Source: Clostridia bacterium
Lineage (GTDB): Bacteria; Bacillota; Clostridia; Lachnospirales; Anaerotignaceae
NCBI GenBank assembly: GCA_022786605.1
Contig: JALFWW010000007.1
Span: forward strand, 1 to 64,000
Length of the DNA: 64,000 nucleotides
Direction of reading: 5' to 3'
Position numbers and translations under genes: made by a program. A model generated the notes under the pieces. The model was not told the origin of the DNA. It did no database searches and worked only from the letters and a program-made list of their open reading frames with translations. Shown here piece by piece: positions 1-8,118 of the stretch (its first letter is position 1; each line of letters starts with the position of its first letter).

Positions 1-40
1 ATATTCATTTCTATAACCATGAGAGAATTCAATTAAAAAC

Positions 41-72
41 AGGAGTGGCGCCGCTCACGCTACGCCACTCCA
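41..72. terminator. GC-rich perfect hairpin at window start
   Basis: GGAGTGGCG at 42-50 pairs perfectly with CGCCACTCC at 63-71 around a 12-base loop. There is no clear U-tract, so it may be a terminator of a gene lying left of the window or part of a repeat. The rest of 1-147 shows no gene. Confidence 0.4.
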
Positions 73-147
73 CTTGAAAATCAAATATTATCCTCGTAAG
101 AACGCTTTTTGTACTGTCCGCACAAATTGGAGCAGTTCAAAGTGATT

Positions 148-321
148 GGAAAGAAAACGTATTTTTATATAAATGTGCGTCCTTTGGTTCATAATAACTT
201 TGAACCGACCAGAGGAGGACAAACAACATGAGAGCAACTGGCATTGTCAGAAGAAGCGATGACTTGGGAAGAGCAGTCATTCCAAAGGAAATCCGCCGTA
301 CACTGTGTATCCGGGAAGGCG
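148..321 (+). repeat. Duplicated spoVT 5' segment, copy 1
   Basis: About 174 bp closely matching 16615-16791: promoter region, leader, AGAGGAGG ribosome site and the first 31 codons of spoVT. Homology starts abruptly at GGAAAG and ends just after the codons for R-E-G. One 3-base indel in the leader and scattered substitutions separate the copies. No homology was seen outside these limits, so this is a partial gene duplication. Confidence 0.9.
167..196 (+). promoter_or_regulatory. Forespore-type (SigG-like) promoter of the spoVT remnant
   Basis: ATATA (167-171), an 18-base spacer, then CATAATA (190-196). The -10 fits the SigG consensus CATNHTA known from Bacillus. The -35 is a weak match to GHATR. 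The same layout is present before the intact spoVT at 16634. Assignment is by consensus only. Confidence 0.4.
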
Positions 322-407
322 CCACGTCACAGATCATATTGTCAGAATACGAAAGGTTTGGATTTGCCATGATTCGGCTGGAGGAGAGATGGCTGGGAAA
401 TACATAA
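228..407 (+). pseudogene. Truncated SpoVT/AbrB-domain gene remnant (59 codons)
   Basis: Begins with a good ribosome site (AGAGGAGG, 8 bases before ATG). Residues 1-31 are almost the AbrB-type DNA-binding domain of the intact SpoVT at 16698 (MRATGIVRR, then DDLGR-VIPKEIRRTL). Differences include I10S, V16A and R27C. After residue 31 all similarity stops and 28 unrelated codons follow before TAA, so the rest of the swapped-hairpin domain and the whole GAF domain are missing. It could still be translated as a short AbrB-like peptide, but loss of the end of the AbrB fold makes a decayed copy more likely. Confidence 0.8.
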
Positions 408-422
408 AACAAAATAAAAAGC

Positions 423-467
423 AAAAAACCATGACGATTGCTTGAAACAGTAATCATCATGGTTTTT
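423..467. terminator. Bidirectional terminator hairpin
   Basis: AAACCATGACGATTGCT pairs, with few mismatches, with AGTAATCATCATGGTTT around GAAAC. It is flanked by A-runs on the left and T-runs on the right, so it can end both the spoVT remnant (+) and the ATPase gene (-). Confidence 0.65.
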
Positions 468-491
468 CTGTTTGCTCTGTTAAGAAGTGAT

Positions 492-1697
492 TCAGTTGCC
501 GTAATTGTCTTTCAGCAGAAAATCTGCCAAATGCACGATTTTTACGCCATTGACATTTCCTGCGGCAAATTCGTCCAGTGTGACCACATATTTTGGATAG
601 TGGTCTTTGATTTCCAGAAGGTTTGCCACTTCTCGATCGGATTCTTCTGGGAGACGTAGACAAACCTGAACATAAATACGTTCGTCCCGCTGTACTGCCA
701 TAAAATCAATTTCTTTGGCTTCGTTTTTGCCAATATAAACTTCGTATCCTCTGCGTTTGAGTTCAAAATAGACCATATTTTCCAGCATGGAAGCGAGGAA
801 CTTGGGATTGAAGCCCATGATGCAGTATTTCAGGGAAGCGTCTGCCAGATAGAATTTTTCCTGTGTTTTCAGCACAGACTTTCCCTGTAAGTCATATCTC
901 TGACAGCGGTAGATCACAAAAGCCTTTTCCAGCCAGTTCAAGTAATTATATACAGCTTCCACAGACAGGGAACGTCCTTCGCTTTTGAGAAATTTTACAA
1001 TGGCATTGGCGGAAAATGTTTTTCCCACATTTTCCACAATAAATTTTACAACACGATTGAATAAATCATAGTTCGTAATGTTATGGCGTCGTGTGATGTC
1101 GTTGGCAACGACAGAGGTATAAATCCCTTCCACAATCTGATAAGCGGAACGTTCCTCAAAATTGCCAAGGGCAACAATGGGAAATCCGCCAAACCGCAGA
1201 TACTCTTGCAAAAGCTCATTTGGGGAACGAGAGTCTGTTTTTTTGAATTCCAAATATTCTGCAAAAGACAAGGTGTAAACAGGAATAGAAATATACCGTC
1301 CTGTCAGATAGGTGGAAATTTCGCTGGACATCAGTTTGGAATTGGAACCAGTGACATAGATATCCACATTTGTATTTTCTAACAGACTGTTCACAGCTTT
1401 TTCCCAGCCGTCAATTTCCTGTACTTCGTCCAGCAGAAGGTAATAACGCCCGCCGTTTGTCATTTTCTCTCGAATGCCATGATACATATCTTTATCGCTC
1501 ATACCGTCTTGAAAATCCTCAGATGTATAGCGCATGCAAATGATGTGATTTTCGTCAATGCCGTTTTGCAGCAAATCCTCCCGCAGCATTTCTAAGATAG
1601 TGGATTTTCCGCAGCGTCTGATTCCAGAAAGAATTTTGACAAGAGGTATGTCGCGGTAGGTTTTTAATGCTTCCAGATATTGGGGTCTGATGATCAT
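492..1697 (-). CDS. AAA ATPase with DUF4143 domain (first of two)
   Basis: 401 residues. N-terminal AAA_14-type ATPase: Walker A GIRRCGKST at residues 25-33 and Walker B LLLDEVQE near residue 90. The C-terminal DUF4143 region ends in a PD-(D/E)XK-like strand: KEIDFMA is followed by VQVCLRL, where relatives usually keep an E-x-K. The nuclease-like core therefore looks degenerate here, unlike in its neighbour at 1901. ATG at 1697 is preferred (GGAGG, 8-base spacing); the in-frame GTG at 1706 overlaps the ribosome site. The physiological role of this family is not established; members are common, patchily distributed and often called 'ATP-binding protein'. It was probably gained with its tandem relative. 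Confidence 0.85.
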   Translation of the reverse strand: MIIRPQYLEALKTYRDIPLVKILSGIRRCGKSTILEMLREDLLQNGIDENHIICMRYTSEDFQDGMSDKDMYHGIREKMTNGGRYYLLLDEVQEIDGWEKAVNSLLENTNVDIYVTGSNSKLMSSEISTYLTGRYISIPVYTLSFAEYLEFKKTDSRSPNELLQEYLRFGGFPIVALGNFEERSAYQIVEGIYTSVVANDITRRHNITNYDLFNRVVKFIVENVGKTFSANAIVKFLKSEGRSLSVEAVYNYLNWLEKAFVIYRCQRYDLQGKSVLKTQEKFYLADASLKYCIMGFNPKFLASMLENMVYFELKRRGYEVYIGKNEAKEIDFMAVQRDERIYVQVCLRLPEESDREVANLLEIKDHYPKYVVTLDEFAAGNVNGVKIVHLADFLLKDNYGN

Positions 1698-1824
1698 GAT
1701 TTTCACCTCCGAATATCATTAGTTTAGCCAAAAAGTTTCTGAATTACAATAGTTTTTACTGAAAATTCATAAAAACTATTGTAAAAAGAAAGGTTTTTAT
1801 GAAAAGAAGAATTTTTTACGTACA

Positions 1825-1869
1825 AAAGCCATGGGGCACATTGTTTCCAATGAACACCATGGCTTTTAT
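1825..1869 (-). terminator. Terminator between the two DUF4143 genes
   Basis: AAAGCCATGG pairs with CCATGGCTTT, with T-rich sequence on both sides. It lies just past the stop codon of the minus-strand gene at 1901. It separates the two ATPase genes into independent units. Confidence 0.75.
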
Positions 1870-1900
1870 ATTTTATGGATGTGGGGAAATAGGATAGTTT

Positions 1901-3196
1901 TTATTTACAGATTTCCTCTACAACATACAACGGCAGATTGATGAGCCAATCCTCTTTTTTATAGTCTGCCATAGAAGTACGGACAGCTATTTCCGGCTGA
2001 AATTTTTCACAGTATGTTTTCAGGCTCTTGGCTTTTAAGTTAATTTCCGCTTTGACTTCCACAGGAATGATCTGTTCGCCGTTGTCTATGACAAAATCCA
2101 CCTCACAGGAGCCGCGGTCATTGGTATAGTAATAAATGCCTAAGTCCTCCATGGTTTTTAGCTGCTGGCAGACATACTGCTCTGTCAGAGCGCCTTTGAA
2201 TTCTACAAATAAATCATTTCCTTCCAGTAGGGTACGCTGGCGCAGACCGGTCATGCAGCCTAGAAGCCCTACATCGACTAGAAACAGCTTAAAGGCTTTC
2301 AAGTCTTCATAGGCTTTCAGAGGAATGCCTGCGGCGTTGATGCGACCGATTTTATGGACGAGCCCGCAGTCGCAGAGCCACATAATAGCTGTTTCAAAAT
2401 CTTTTGCCCGTCCGCCTTCCCGCACAAGTCCGTAGAGGAATTTTTTATTTTCTTTGGCAAGCTGAGAAGGAATGCTGTTCCACACCATGCGGATTTTTGG
2501 CACAATTTCAATGGGGGCGTGTTTGGAAAAATCCTGTTCATAAGCCGCTAGAATGCGCTTTTGAATATTGCGTACTTCGTTGAAGTCTTTTTCTTCTGCG
2601 AAACTTTCCACGGCTTCTGGCATACCCCCCACAAAATAATATTGCTTCAAAGCGTCAATATATTTTTGTTTGAAAGAGGTAATCATGGAAAAATCCAGTT
2701 GTTCTAGAAGTCTGGCAAACTGTTCTCCTTCTGTTGCCATTAAAAATTCTTTGAAAGACAAAGGATACAGGTGAAGAAAATCTACTTTGCCAACAGGAAA
2801 AGAAGTACCGCCATGGAGAGCAATTCCCAGCAGAGAGCCGGCACAGACGATGTGGTATTGTGGTGCGTTTTCATAGAAATATTTTAGAGAAGATAGTGCC
2901 CTAGGCACTTCCTGCACTTCGTCAAAAATCAGAAGGGTGTTGTTCGGGTCAATTTTTCTGCCTACATACAGTTCCATGCCCATAATCAACCGTTCGGTAT
3001 TCAAGTCGGAAGCAAAAAGTTCTGTCATGATGGAATTAGAGTCAAAGTTGATATATACAGTATCAGCGTAGGCTTTGCTGCCAAATTCTTTCATGAGCCA
3101 TGTTTTGCCTACCTGTCTGGCTCCTTCAATGATTAAGGGCTTTCGTCGTTTGCTTTCTTTCCATCGGTATAGTTTTTCGATAGCAGTGCGGTACAT
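1901..3196 (-). CDS. AAA ATPase with DUF4143 domain (second of two)
   Basis: 431 residues. Walker A GARQVGKT at residues 25-32, Walker B LLIFDEVQE near residue 90, then a winged-helix-like middle and a C-terminal DUF4143 domain. The C-terminus keeps a complete PD-(D/E)XK-like signature (CEVDFVI, then PVEVKA), in contrast to the protein at 492. The start ATG is 7 bases after AAGGAGG. It is distantly related to the gene at 492 rather than a recent copy. Function is unknown; by family analogy it is an ATP-dependent protein with a possible nucleic-acid-related activity. Confidence 0.85.
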   Translation of the reverse strand: MYRTAIEKLYRWKESKRRKPLIIEGARQVGKTWLMKEFGSKAYADTVYINFDSNSIMTELFASDLNTERLIMGMELYVGRKIDPNNTLLIFDEVQEVPRALSSLKYFYENAPQYHIVCAGSLLGIALHGGTSFPVGKVDFLHLYPLSFKEFLMATEGEQFARLLEQLDFSMITSFKQKYIDALKQYYFVGGMPEAVESFAEEKDFNEVRNIQKRILAAYEQDFSKHAPIEIVPKIRMVWNSIPSQLAKENKKFLYGLVREGGRAKDFETAIMWLCDCGLVHKIGRINAAGIPLKAYEDLKAFKLFLVDVGLLGCMTGLRQRTLLEGNDLFVEFKGALTEQYVCQQLKTMEDLGIYYYTNDRGSCEVDFVIDNGEQIIPVEVKAEINLKAKSLKTYCEKFQPEIAVRTSMADYKKEDWLINLPLYVVEEICK

Positions 3197-3344
3197 GGAA
3201 ACACCTCCTTATTGTGATATAAAGATAGTATACCGAAATATAACAAAAATTACAACGAAAAAATGTAATAATAATACATTTATTACATGGAAATATATTT
3301 TGATGGCTATAACGAAAGAAATAATGATCTTTAATTTTAGATTT

Positions 3345-3420
3345 TATAATTATTTTTAAAATTTCCAAAAAAATTTCAAAAAAAATAAAACCGTACCTGA
3401 TTTGCATGTGTCTGATAAAT
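3345..3420 (+). promoter_or_regulatory. ECF-type promoter P1 with A/T-tract upstream element
   Basis: AAAACC at 3387-3392, a 17-base spacer and GTCTGA at 3410-3415. It is preceded by alternating A and T tracts (AAAATTTCC then AAAATTTC). Together with 3662-3690 and 8119-8147 it forms a set of three sites with the same -35, spacer and -10. No open frame with a ribosome site starts before the next promoter, so P1 probably drives the same operon as P2 with a long leader. Confidence 0.65.
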
Positions 3421-3661
3421 GTGAGAGGCGCTCACAGGATTTGCGAAGGCAGGAAAAGGGGGCGCAAAGAAAAGGGAGTAACAAAACAGACCCGTCTGTT
3501 GTTCTCCGATCAAAAATGAAAGTCTACCTTCCTGCCTGACACAAATCAGATGGGAAAGATGAAAAAAGATACGGGATATTTTTTCATCTCTGCCCATGGA
3601 TATGCCAAAATAATCATTTCTGCAAAAAGACACAAAAAAATAAAAAAATTTCCAAAAAAAT

Positions 3662-3690
3662 AAAACCGATGGAAATCTTCATGTGTCTGA
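3662..3690 (+). promoter_or_regulatory. ECF-type promoter P2
   Basis: AAAACC at 3662-3667, 17 bases, GTCTGA at 3685-3690. Predicted start near 3696 gives a leader of about 48 bases to the ATG at 3744. The in-frame ATG at 3669 lies inside this promoter, which argues against it as the start codon. Confidence 0.7.
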
Positions 3691-3743
3691 AAGACAGAAA
3701 GACAAAAAAAGAAAGCTATAAAACAAACAAGGGAGGAAATAGT

Positions 3744-5015
3744 ATGTGGGATAATTTAATGGATGTTTTCTATTGGTATTTGGGAGATGTGTTATCTGTC
3801 ATCGGAGCGATTTTGCTGGTGATCGGCGCTCTGGAGTGTTTTTTGGGATTTAAAATCCAAAAAGTGATCACCATGATTCAAACATTAGTTGTTATGGTGC
3901 TTCTCAGTTTTATTGTAACAACGGCAAACTTTGTATCTGATTCATCTATCAGTTCCGGAGTGGTTATTTTGATCATGTTGATTTTAACAATCGTAATTTG
4001 TTATTGTGTTTACCGCTTCTTTGCTGTGGGTGTTTTCGTAAGTGTTTTCCTGACAGTGACCATCGTAGGGACTTTCCTTTGCGGCGGTTCCGTCGAATCT
4101 GACACACCATTGTTTTTATCTATGATTCTTGGTGCCATGCTTGGTTTGGTTGCGGCAAAGTTCTATCGCATCTCCATTATTCTGAGTACCAGTATTCAGG
4201 GCGGTGCTTTCTGCGGTATTGCGCTGCCGATGGTAGCAGGTATGATTCCAGATTTGGCATTTGTGATCATTGCATCCGCAATCATCGCGGTTCTGGGGGT
4301 TTTTGTACAGTGTAAAACAAATAAGAGACCCATGAAAGATAACGATAAAAAAGAAGCAAAAAAAGTTGTAGAACGAATGGAAACAAAAGAAACAGAAGAA
4401 ACACAGGAAACACCAAAGGCAGAAGCGTGGGTTGATGTTGTGGATGAAAAGCCTGTGGAAGTTATGAAGGCAGAAGAAAAGACACAAGAAGAACAGAAAC
4501 AGCCCGCGGAAGAACCTCAGATTTCCGTTAAGATGCTGGATACGGAAAAGCTGCAGAAAGTAGGAACAGAGGGTATTGCCGCAGTGATTGCGTGGAGCAG
4601 AGTCTTTTTCAGCATGAAAAATGGGAAAGATCTGATGACAAAGCTGACAAGCCATGCACAGCAGCTGATGGTCGTTCTGTTGGTGCTTTCCATGGGACAA
4701 TATCTTTGGGGATGGAGCTATTACGCAGTTCAGCTGGCACCCTTCGGCGCTGCTTTGGCACTGCTGGCTGCAAAGGATAAAAAGTATGGCGTAACCACAG
4801 TAGCCTTTGCGGTATGGTCTGTAAGCAGTTTTTGCACATGGCTGGATATGATTTCTTACTATTTTGCAGCTTCTGATCTGCTCTACCTGCTGGCAGCAGT
4901 GGTATATGGTCTGATCGCCGCTTTCGCCGGTGTGCACTGGAATGCCCAGAGAGTTTTGAAAAAACAGAATGTGGCAGCATATCAGACAGAACAAGTGAAA
5001 AAGGCAGAATTTTGA
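3744..5015 (+). CDS. Polytopic membrane protein with acidic/basic cytoplasmic loop
   Basis: 423 residues, not recognised. About seven hydrophobic segments lie in the first 195 residues. A highly charged linker follows (about residues 195-265, rich in K, E, T and Q), then about four more membrane segments. The N-terminal half recalls small polytopic families such as DUF4203/TM198, but this is only an impression. The start ATG follows GGGAGG by 7 bases; a longer frame from 3669 is rejected because it begins inside promoter P2. It is followed 44 bases later by the LRR lipoprotein and is probably co-transcribed with it from P1/P2, which makes it a likely target of the sigma factor at 6110. Confidence 0.8.
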   Translation: MWDNLMDVFYWYLGDVLSVIGAILLVIGALECFLGFKIQKVITMIQTLVVMVLLSFIVTTANFVSDSSISSGVVILIMLILTIVICYCVYRFFAVGVFVSVFLTVTIVGTFLCGGSVESDTPLFLSMILGAMLGLVAAKFYRISIILSTSIQGGAFCGIALPMVAGMIPDLAFVIIASAIIAVLGVFVQCKTNKRPMKDNDKKEAKKVVERMETKETEETQETPKAEAWVDVVDEKPVEVMKAEEKTQEEQKQPAEEPQISVKMLDTEKLQKVGTEGIAAVIAWSRVFFSMKNGKDLMTKLTSHAQQLMVVLLVLSMGQYLWGWSYYAVQLAPFGAALALLAAKDKKYGVTTVAFAVWSVSSFCTWLDMISYYFAASDLLYLLAAVVYGLIAAFAGVHWNAQRVLKKQNVAAYQTEQVKKAEF

Positions 5016-5059
5016 TAACAAATACAAAGAAAAATATAATGCGAAAAGGGGTTGTTTTT

Positions 5060-5959
5060 ATGAAAAAAGTATGGAAAATGGCTGTATGTGGACTGGTGTG
5101 CGCTATGGCGGTCTGTGGATGCGGAACAAGTGAAAGTGTAAGTGAAGAAGCGAATGCGGATCGCGTAGTGAAAAAAGAGTTTGCTGATCCTGTTTTTGAA
5201 AAATATCTGAGAAGTGCATTGGGGAACTTGGGAGGAGAATTGACAGAAGGAGAACTGGGGGCTATTAAGCAGATTGGATTTGATCCATGGGGATATGCCA
5301 TGGGGATCACCTATGAAAGTTATAGTGAAGGATATGTGGATTATGATGCAGCTATCCCTGTTCCCTATGAAACAACTGAAACCAACAGTTATCATGAGGA
5401 GGAACTTCACATCCAATCTTTGGAAGACTTGAGAATGCTGCCCAATCTGGAAGCGGTATATTTAATGGACGATGACTATGACAGTGTTGTGTTTAAGAAT
5501 TTTAATTTTGTGAAAGATCTGCCCCACTTGAAAGAACTGTCAGGAGAATATGCTGGAACCAGCTTGGAGCCGCTGAAACATTGTAAGGAACTGGAAACAC
5601 TGCGTTTGGACATGGCAACTAGAGCAGTCACGGATTTTTCACCCTTGTCCCAGTGTACAAGTTTGAAAAACTTGGATCTGGACTGGGCACTGGAAAATGA
5701 AGAAGCTGCTTCCGTATTAGAGAATTGTACACAGGTAGAATTATTATCAGTCCATTTGTCAGATTCCACTGTGCTGGATCTGGAACCCCTGAAGAATTTC
5801 CCCAATCTGAAACATCTGGCGATTTATGATGGTACTGTGGAAAATATCGATGTACTTCTGGAACTTCCTAATCTGGAGGATGTGACATTGACTTGTGCAG
5901 GTGAGGAACCTGATGTGATCATGACGTTGTTGGATAGTGGGGTTGGTGTAGGACCTTGA
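5060..5959 (+). CDS. LRR lipoprotein related to the sensor domain of the sigma factor
   Basis: 299 residues. Lipoprotein signal peptide with lipobox AVCGC (cysteine about residue 19), so it is probably anchored on the outer face of the membrane. From about residue 42 comes a segment (DPVFEKYLRSALG, LTEGEL, IGF) that aligns with the sequence following the membrane span of the sigma protein at 6110 (DPQFEAAFAEAAG, LTAGEI, IGF). Leucine-rich repeats follow (LEAVYL, LKNLDLDW, VELLSVHLS, LKHLAIYD). ATG at 5060 is chosen because AAAAGGGG precedes it by about 8 bases; TTG at 5012 and ATG at 5039 lack such a site. It ends at a strong terminator. Confidence 0.8.
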   Translation: MKKVWKMAVCGLVCAMAVCGCGTSESVSEEANADRVVKKEFADPVFEKYLRSALGNLGGELTEGELGAIKQIGFDPWGYAMGITYESYSEGYVDYDAAIPVPYETTETNSYHEEELHIQSLEDLRMLPNLEAVYLMDDDYDSVVFKNFNFVKDLPHLKELSGEYAGTSLEPLKHCKELETLRLDMATRAVTDFSPLSQCTSLKNLDLDWALENEEAASVLENCTQVELLSVHLSDSTVLDLEPLKNFPNLKHLAIYDGTVENIDVLLELPNLEDVTLTCAGEEPDVIMTLLDSGVGVGP

Positions 5960-6001
5960 GATAATGCATGAAGAGATTTTGAAAAAAATCAAAAAATGTA
6001 C

Positions 6002-6039
6002 AAAAAAACGGATTTTTCGTGGAAAAATCCGTTTTTTTT
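6002..6039 (+). terminator. Intrinsic terminator after the LRR lipoprotein
   Basis: AAAAAACGGATTTTTC pairs with GAAAAATCCGTTTTTT, followed by an eight-T run. It isolates the sigma gene from the upstream operon. TATATAAT directly after it (6040-6047) may be the -10 of a housekeeping promoter for the sigma gene; no AAAACC/GTCT site precedes that gene. Confidence 0.85.
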
Positions 6040-6109
6040 ATATATAATGAGCTTGTTGAAATTAAAATTTCATTAGAAATGGTGTGAATTTTGAAAAGGG
6101 GAAATGTGT

Positions 6110-7891
6110 ATGGAACAAAAAAATTTGGTGCTATTGGCGCAAAAAGGAGATATATCCGCTCAGGAGGAACTTTATAAAGCGACCTATCAGCGAGCATATT
6201 ATCTCGCTTTGAAATTATTGCAGAACGCTGATGACGCTATGGATGTTTTGCAGGAAAGCTATATTGTTGCTTTCCGTGCGTTGGACAGTCTGCAAAATCC
6301 AGAGGCATTTTCTTCGTGGTTTGCGCAGATTGTAGCAAATAGAAGTAAAAATCTGCTGCGGTCGCGAAACCGGTTTGTAAAGCCTTCATTTGGTGAGAAA
6401 GAAGAACAGGATTATTTTGAAAATATTGAAGATACAGACGAGGCAATCCTTCCAGAATCTGTTTTGGATCAGGAAGAAAAACGTCGTCTGGTACTTCAGA
6501 TGATTGATGAATTGCCGGATGATCAGCGGGAATGTATCATGCTGTATTATTTTTCGGGGCTGAGCACAGAACAGGTGGCGCAGACGCAGGAATGTTCCGT
6601 GGGGACAGTAAAAAGCCGCTTGAATTATGCTCGTAAGAAATTGAAGGAAAGCGTGCTGTCTCTGGAAAAGAGAACAGATATCCGTCTGCATACACTGGTA
6701 CCTCTGGGTCTGCTCTTTACCGGATATGCCAAGGACATTCCAAAAGGATTGGATTTCACCGCGCCTTGGACAACAATTTCCAAAGAGCTTACTTCTGGCG
6801 CTGTTTCTGCCGGCACAGGGGCAGCCAGTGCAGGCAATGCGTCCATGGGAACAGCAAGCAGCGCTGGCGCTGCGGAAACCGCGGGAGCCGCTTCTGCGGC
6901 AGCCGGTGTGGTTAAGTCAGCGGCAATGATCGGTTTGAAAGCCAAAATGATTATGGCAGGCGCTGCTGTTGTGGTTGCGGCGGCAGGGATTACAGCTGCT
7001 GTAACATTGAAAGATCCTGCACTGGAATTTCAAGACCCCCAGTTTGAAGCGGCTTTTGCGGAAGCGGCAGGCTTAACGGCGGGAGAAATTCATCAAAGCG
7101 ATGTGGAAAACGTAGATACCATTGGTTTTTATGAAGGCAAGATGTATATCGGCGGTGGAGGTATGGAATGGTCTGAAGAATCGCCCTTCATAAAAGCATT
7201 GGATAATCCAGATGCACAATGGTCAGCAGTGGATTTGTCAGACCTTTCCATGTTTACAAACTTGGAAAGCCTTCAGCTGGATTTTGTTACGGTAGAGCAC
7301 CCAGAAGCATTGGCGGACCACGATTTGAAGTATCTTTCACTGACAGGTGTACGAATGGATAACTGGGATGCGGTGAATCAGCTGCATAACTTAAAGGATT
7401 TGTATCTTTTGATGCCCAATGTGGCACAGGGCAGTCTGGATTTTTCCAATTTCCCTCAGCTGCAGTCTTTGTCTTTGATCACACAATCGGCAGGTGAATG
7501 GGGAACAACCTATACAGGTCTGAATACATTGCAGAATTTGCTCATGTTGGATGGTATGACTTATGAAGGCGCTTCTGATATTTCCTTCCTGACAGGTATG
7601 CCTGCGCTTCAATGGTGCGATCTGAAATTGACAGAGGTGTCTGACCTTTCTCCTTTCTCAAATTTACAGCAGCTGCGCAGCTTGTACCTGACAGGTGTTA
7701 CGGGAGGTGCTGACATTGGTGTATTGCAGCAATTACCAGCACTGGAAGCTATGGGTGTCCTTGTGACAGATCCAGAAAATGGGGATGAAAGATACTTTAT
7801 GGTAGATGGACAGGAATCTGATAATGAGATGATGATGGATCGTCATACGGCGGTTTGTGATGAAGTTTACGAGAAAATATTTGTGGATTGA
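6110..7891 (+). CDS. ECF sigma factor fused to a membrane span and extracytoplasmic LRR domain
   Basis: 593 residues, about three times the usual ECF sigma length. Region 2 is at about 8-75 (LQNADDAMDVLQESYI, then WFAQIVANRSKNLLRSRNR). Region 4 is at about 125-180 (LPDDQRECIMLYYFSGLS, then SVGTVKSRLNYARKKL). A long Ala/Ser/Gly-rich linker follows (about 215-275), then one membrane segment from residue 280 (MIMAGAAVVVAAAGITAAV). The outside domain from about residue 308 contains leucine-rich repeats (LESLQLDFV, LKDLYLLMP, LQSLSLI, LRSLYLTG). ATG at 6110 is 8 bases from AAAAGGGG; ATG at 6104 is too close. C-terminally extended sigma factors are known in Clostridia. That this one is membrane-tethered and senses through its LRR domain is inferred. 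Confidence 0.9.
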   Translation: MEQKNLVLLAQKGDISAQEELYKATYQRAYYLALKLLQNADDAMDVLQESYIVAFRALDSLQNPEAFSSWFAQIVANRSKNLLRSRNRFVKPSFGEKEEQDYFENIEDTDEAILPESVLDQEEKRRLVLQMIDELPDDQRECIMLYYFSGLSTEQVAQTQECSVGTVKSRLNYARKKLKESVLSLEKRTDIRLHTLVPLGLLFTGYAKDIPKGLDFTAPWTTISKELTSGAVSAGTGAASAGNASMGTASSAGAAETAGAASAAAGVVKSAAMIGLKAKMIMAGAAVVVAAAGITAAVTLKDPALEFQDPQFEAAFAEAAGLTAGEIHQSDVENVDTIGFYEGKMYIGGGGMEWSEESPFIKALDNPDAQWSAVDLSDLSMFTNLESLQLDFVTVEHPEALADHDLKYLSLTGVRMDNWDAVNQLHNLKDLYLLMPNVAQGSLDFSNFPQLQSLSLITQSAGEWGTTYTGLNTLQNLLMLDGMTYEGASDISFLTGMPALQWCDLKLTEVSDLSPFSNLQQLRSLYLTGVTGGADIGVLQQLPALEAMGVLVTDPENGDERYFMVDGQESDNEMMMDRHTAVCDEVYEKIFVD

Positions 7892-8070
7892 AAAGCAGAT
7901 TCCCCTTAAGCAAACATTGGTTTTCTTTTCCTTGATTTCTTAAGGGGAATTGCGACGGCTGTCTTCAGAAGAAAATATATCAAATATAATTTTTGTAATA
8001 GTAAGAAAGCTGGAATCCTCTGTTATGATAAAATTTCAGCTTTCTTTGTTTTCTTATGAAGATGCCCTAA
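7890..8070 (+). repeat. Interspersed repeat, full copy A (about 180 bp)
   Basis: Starts at the sigma stop codon: GAAAAGCAGATTCCCCTTAAG. It contains an outer hairpin (ATTCCCCTTAAG with CTTAAGGGGAAT), a GTCTTCAGAAGAAAA motif, a central hairpin (AAGAAAGCTGGAATCC with ATTTCAGCTTTCTT) and the end TTTTCTTATGAAGATGCCCTAA. It matches 51510-51675 (same strand) and 55595-55777 (inverted). The central hairpin probably terminates the sigma transcript. Confidence 0.9.
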
Positions 8071-8118
8071 TGGAAAGATACGGGGAAATAAAATATTTTA
8101 AAATTTTTTTCAAAATCT

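Larger units (their letters stand above)
3197..3743. other. 547-bp regulatory intergenic region
   Basis: AT-rich gap between the divergent ATPase gene and the membrane-protein operon. It holds two ECF-type promoters whose flanks (AAATTTCC, A-runs, TAAAACCG, CATGTGTCTGA) are duplicated about 275 bp apart. A 37-codon open frame (ATG near 3549) has no ribosome site and is not called. Confidence 0.6.

Noticed and set aside
3549-3662. 37-codon ORF between ECF promoters P1 and P2
   Set aside because: No ribosome site, lysine-rich by A-tract composition only, and it runs into promoter P2.
7890-8070. Insertion sequence remnant
   Set aside because: No transposase, no terminal inverted repeats and no clear target duplication; better described as a hairpin repeat family.
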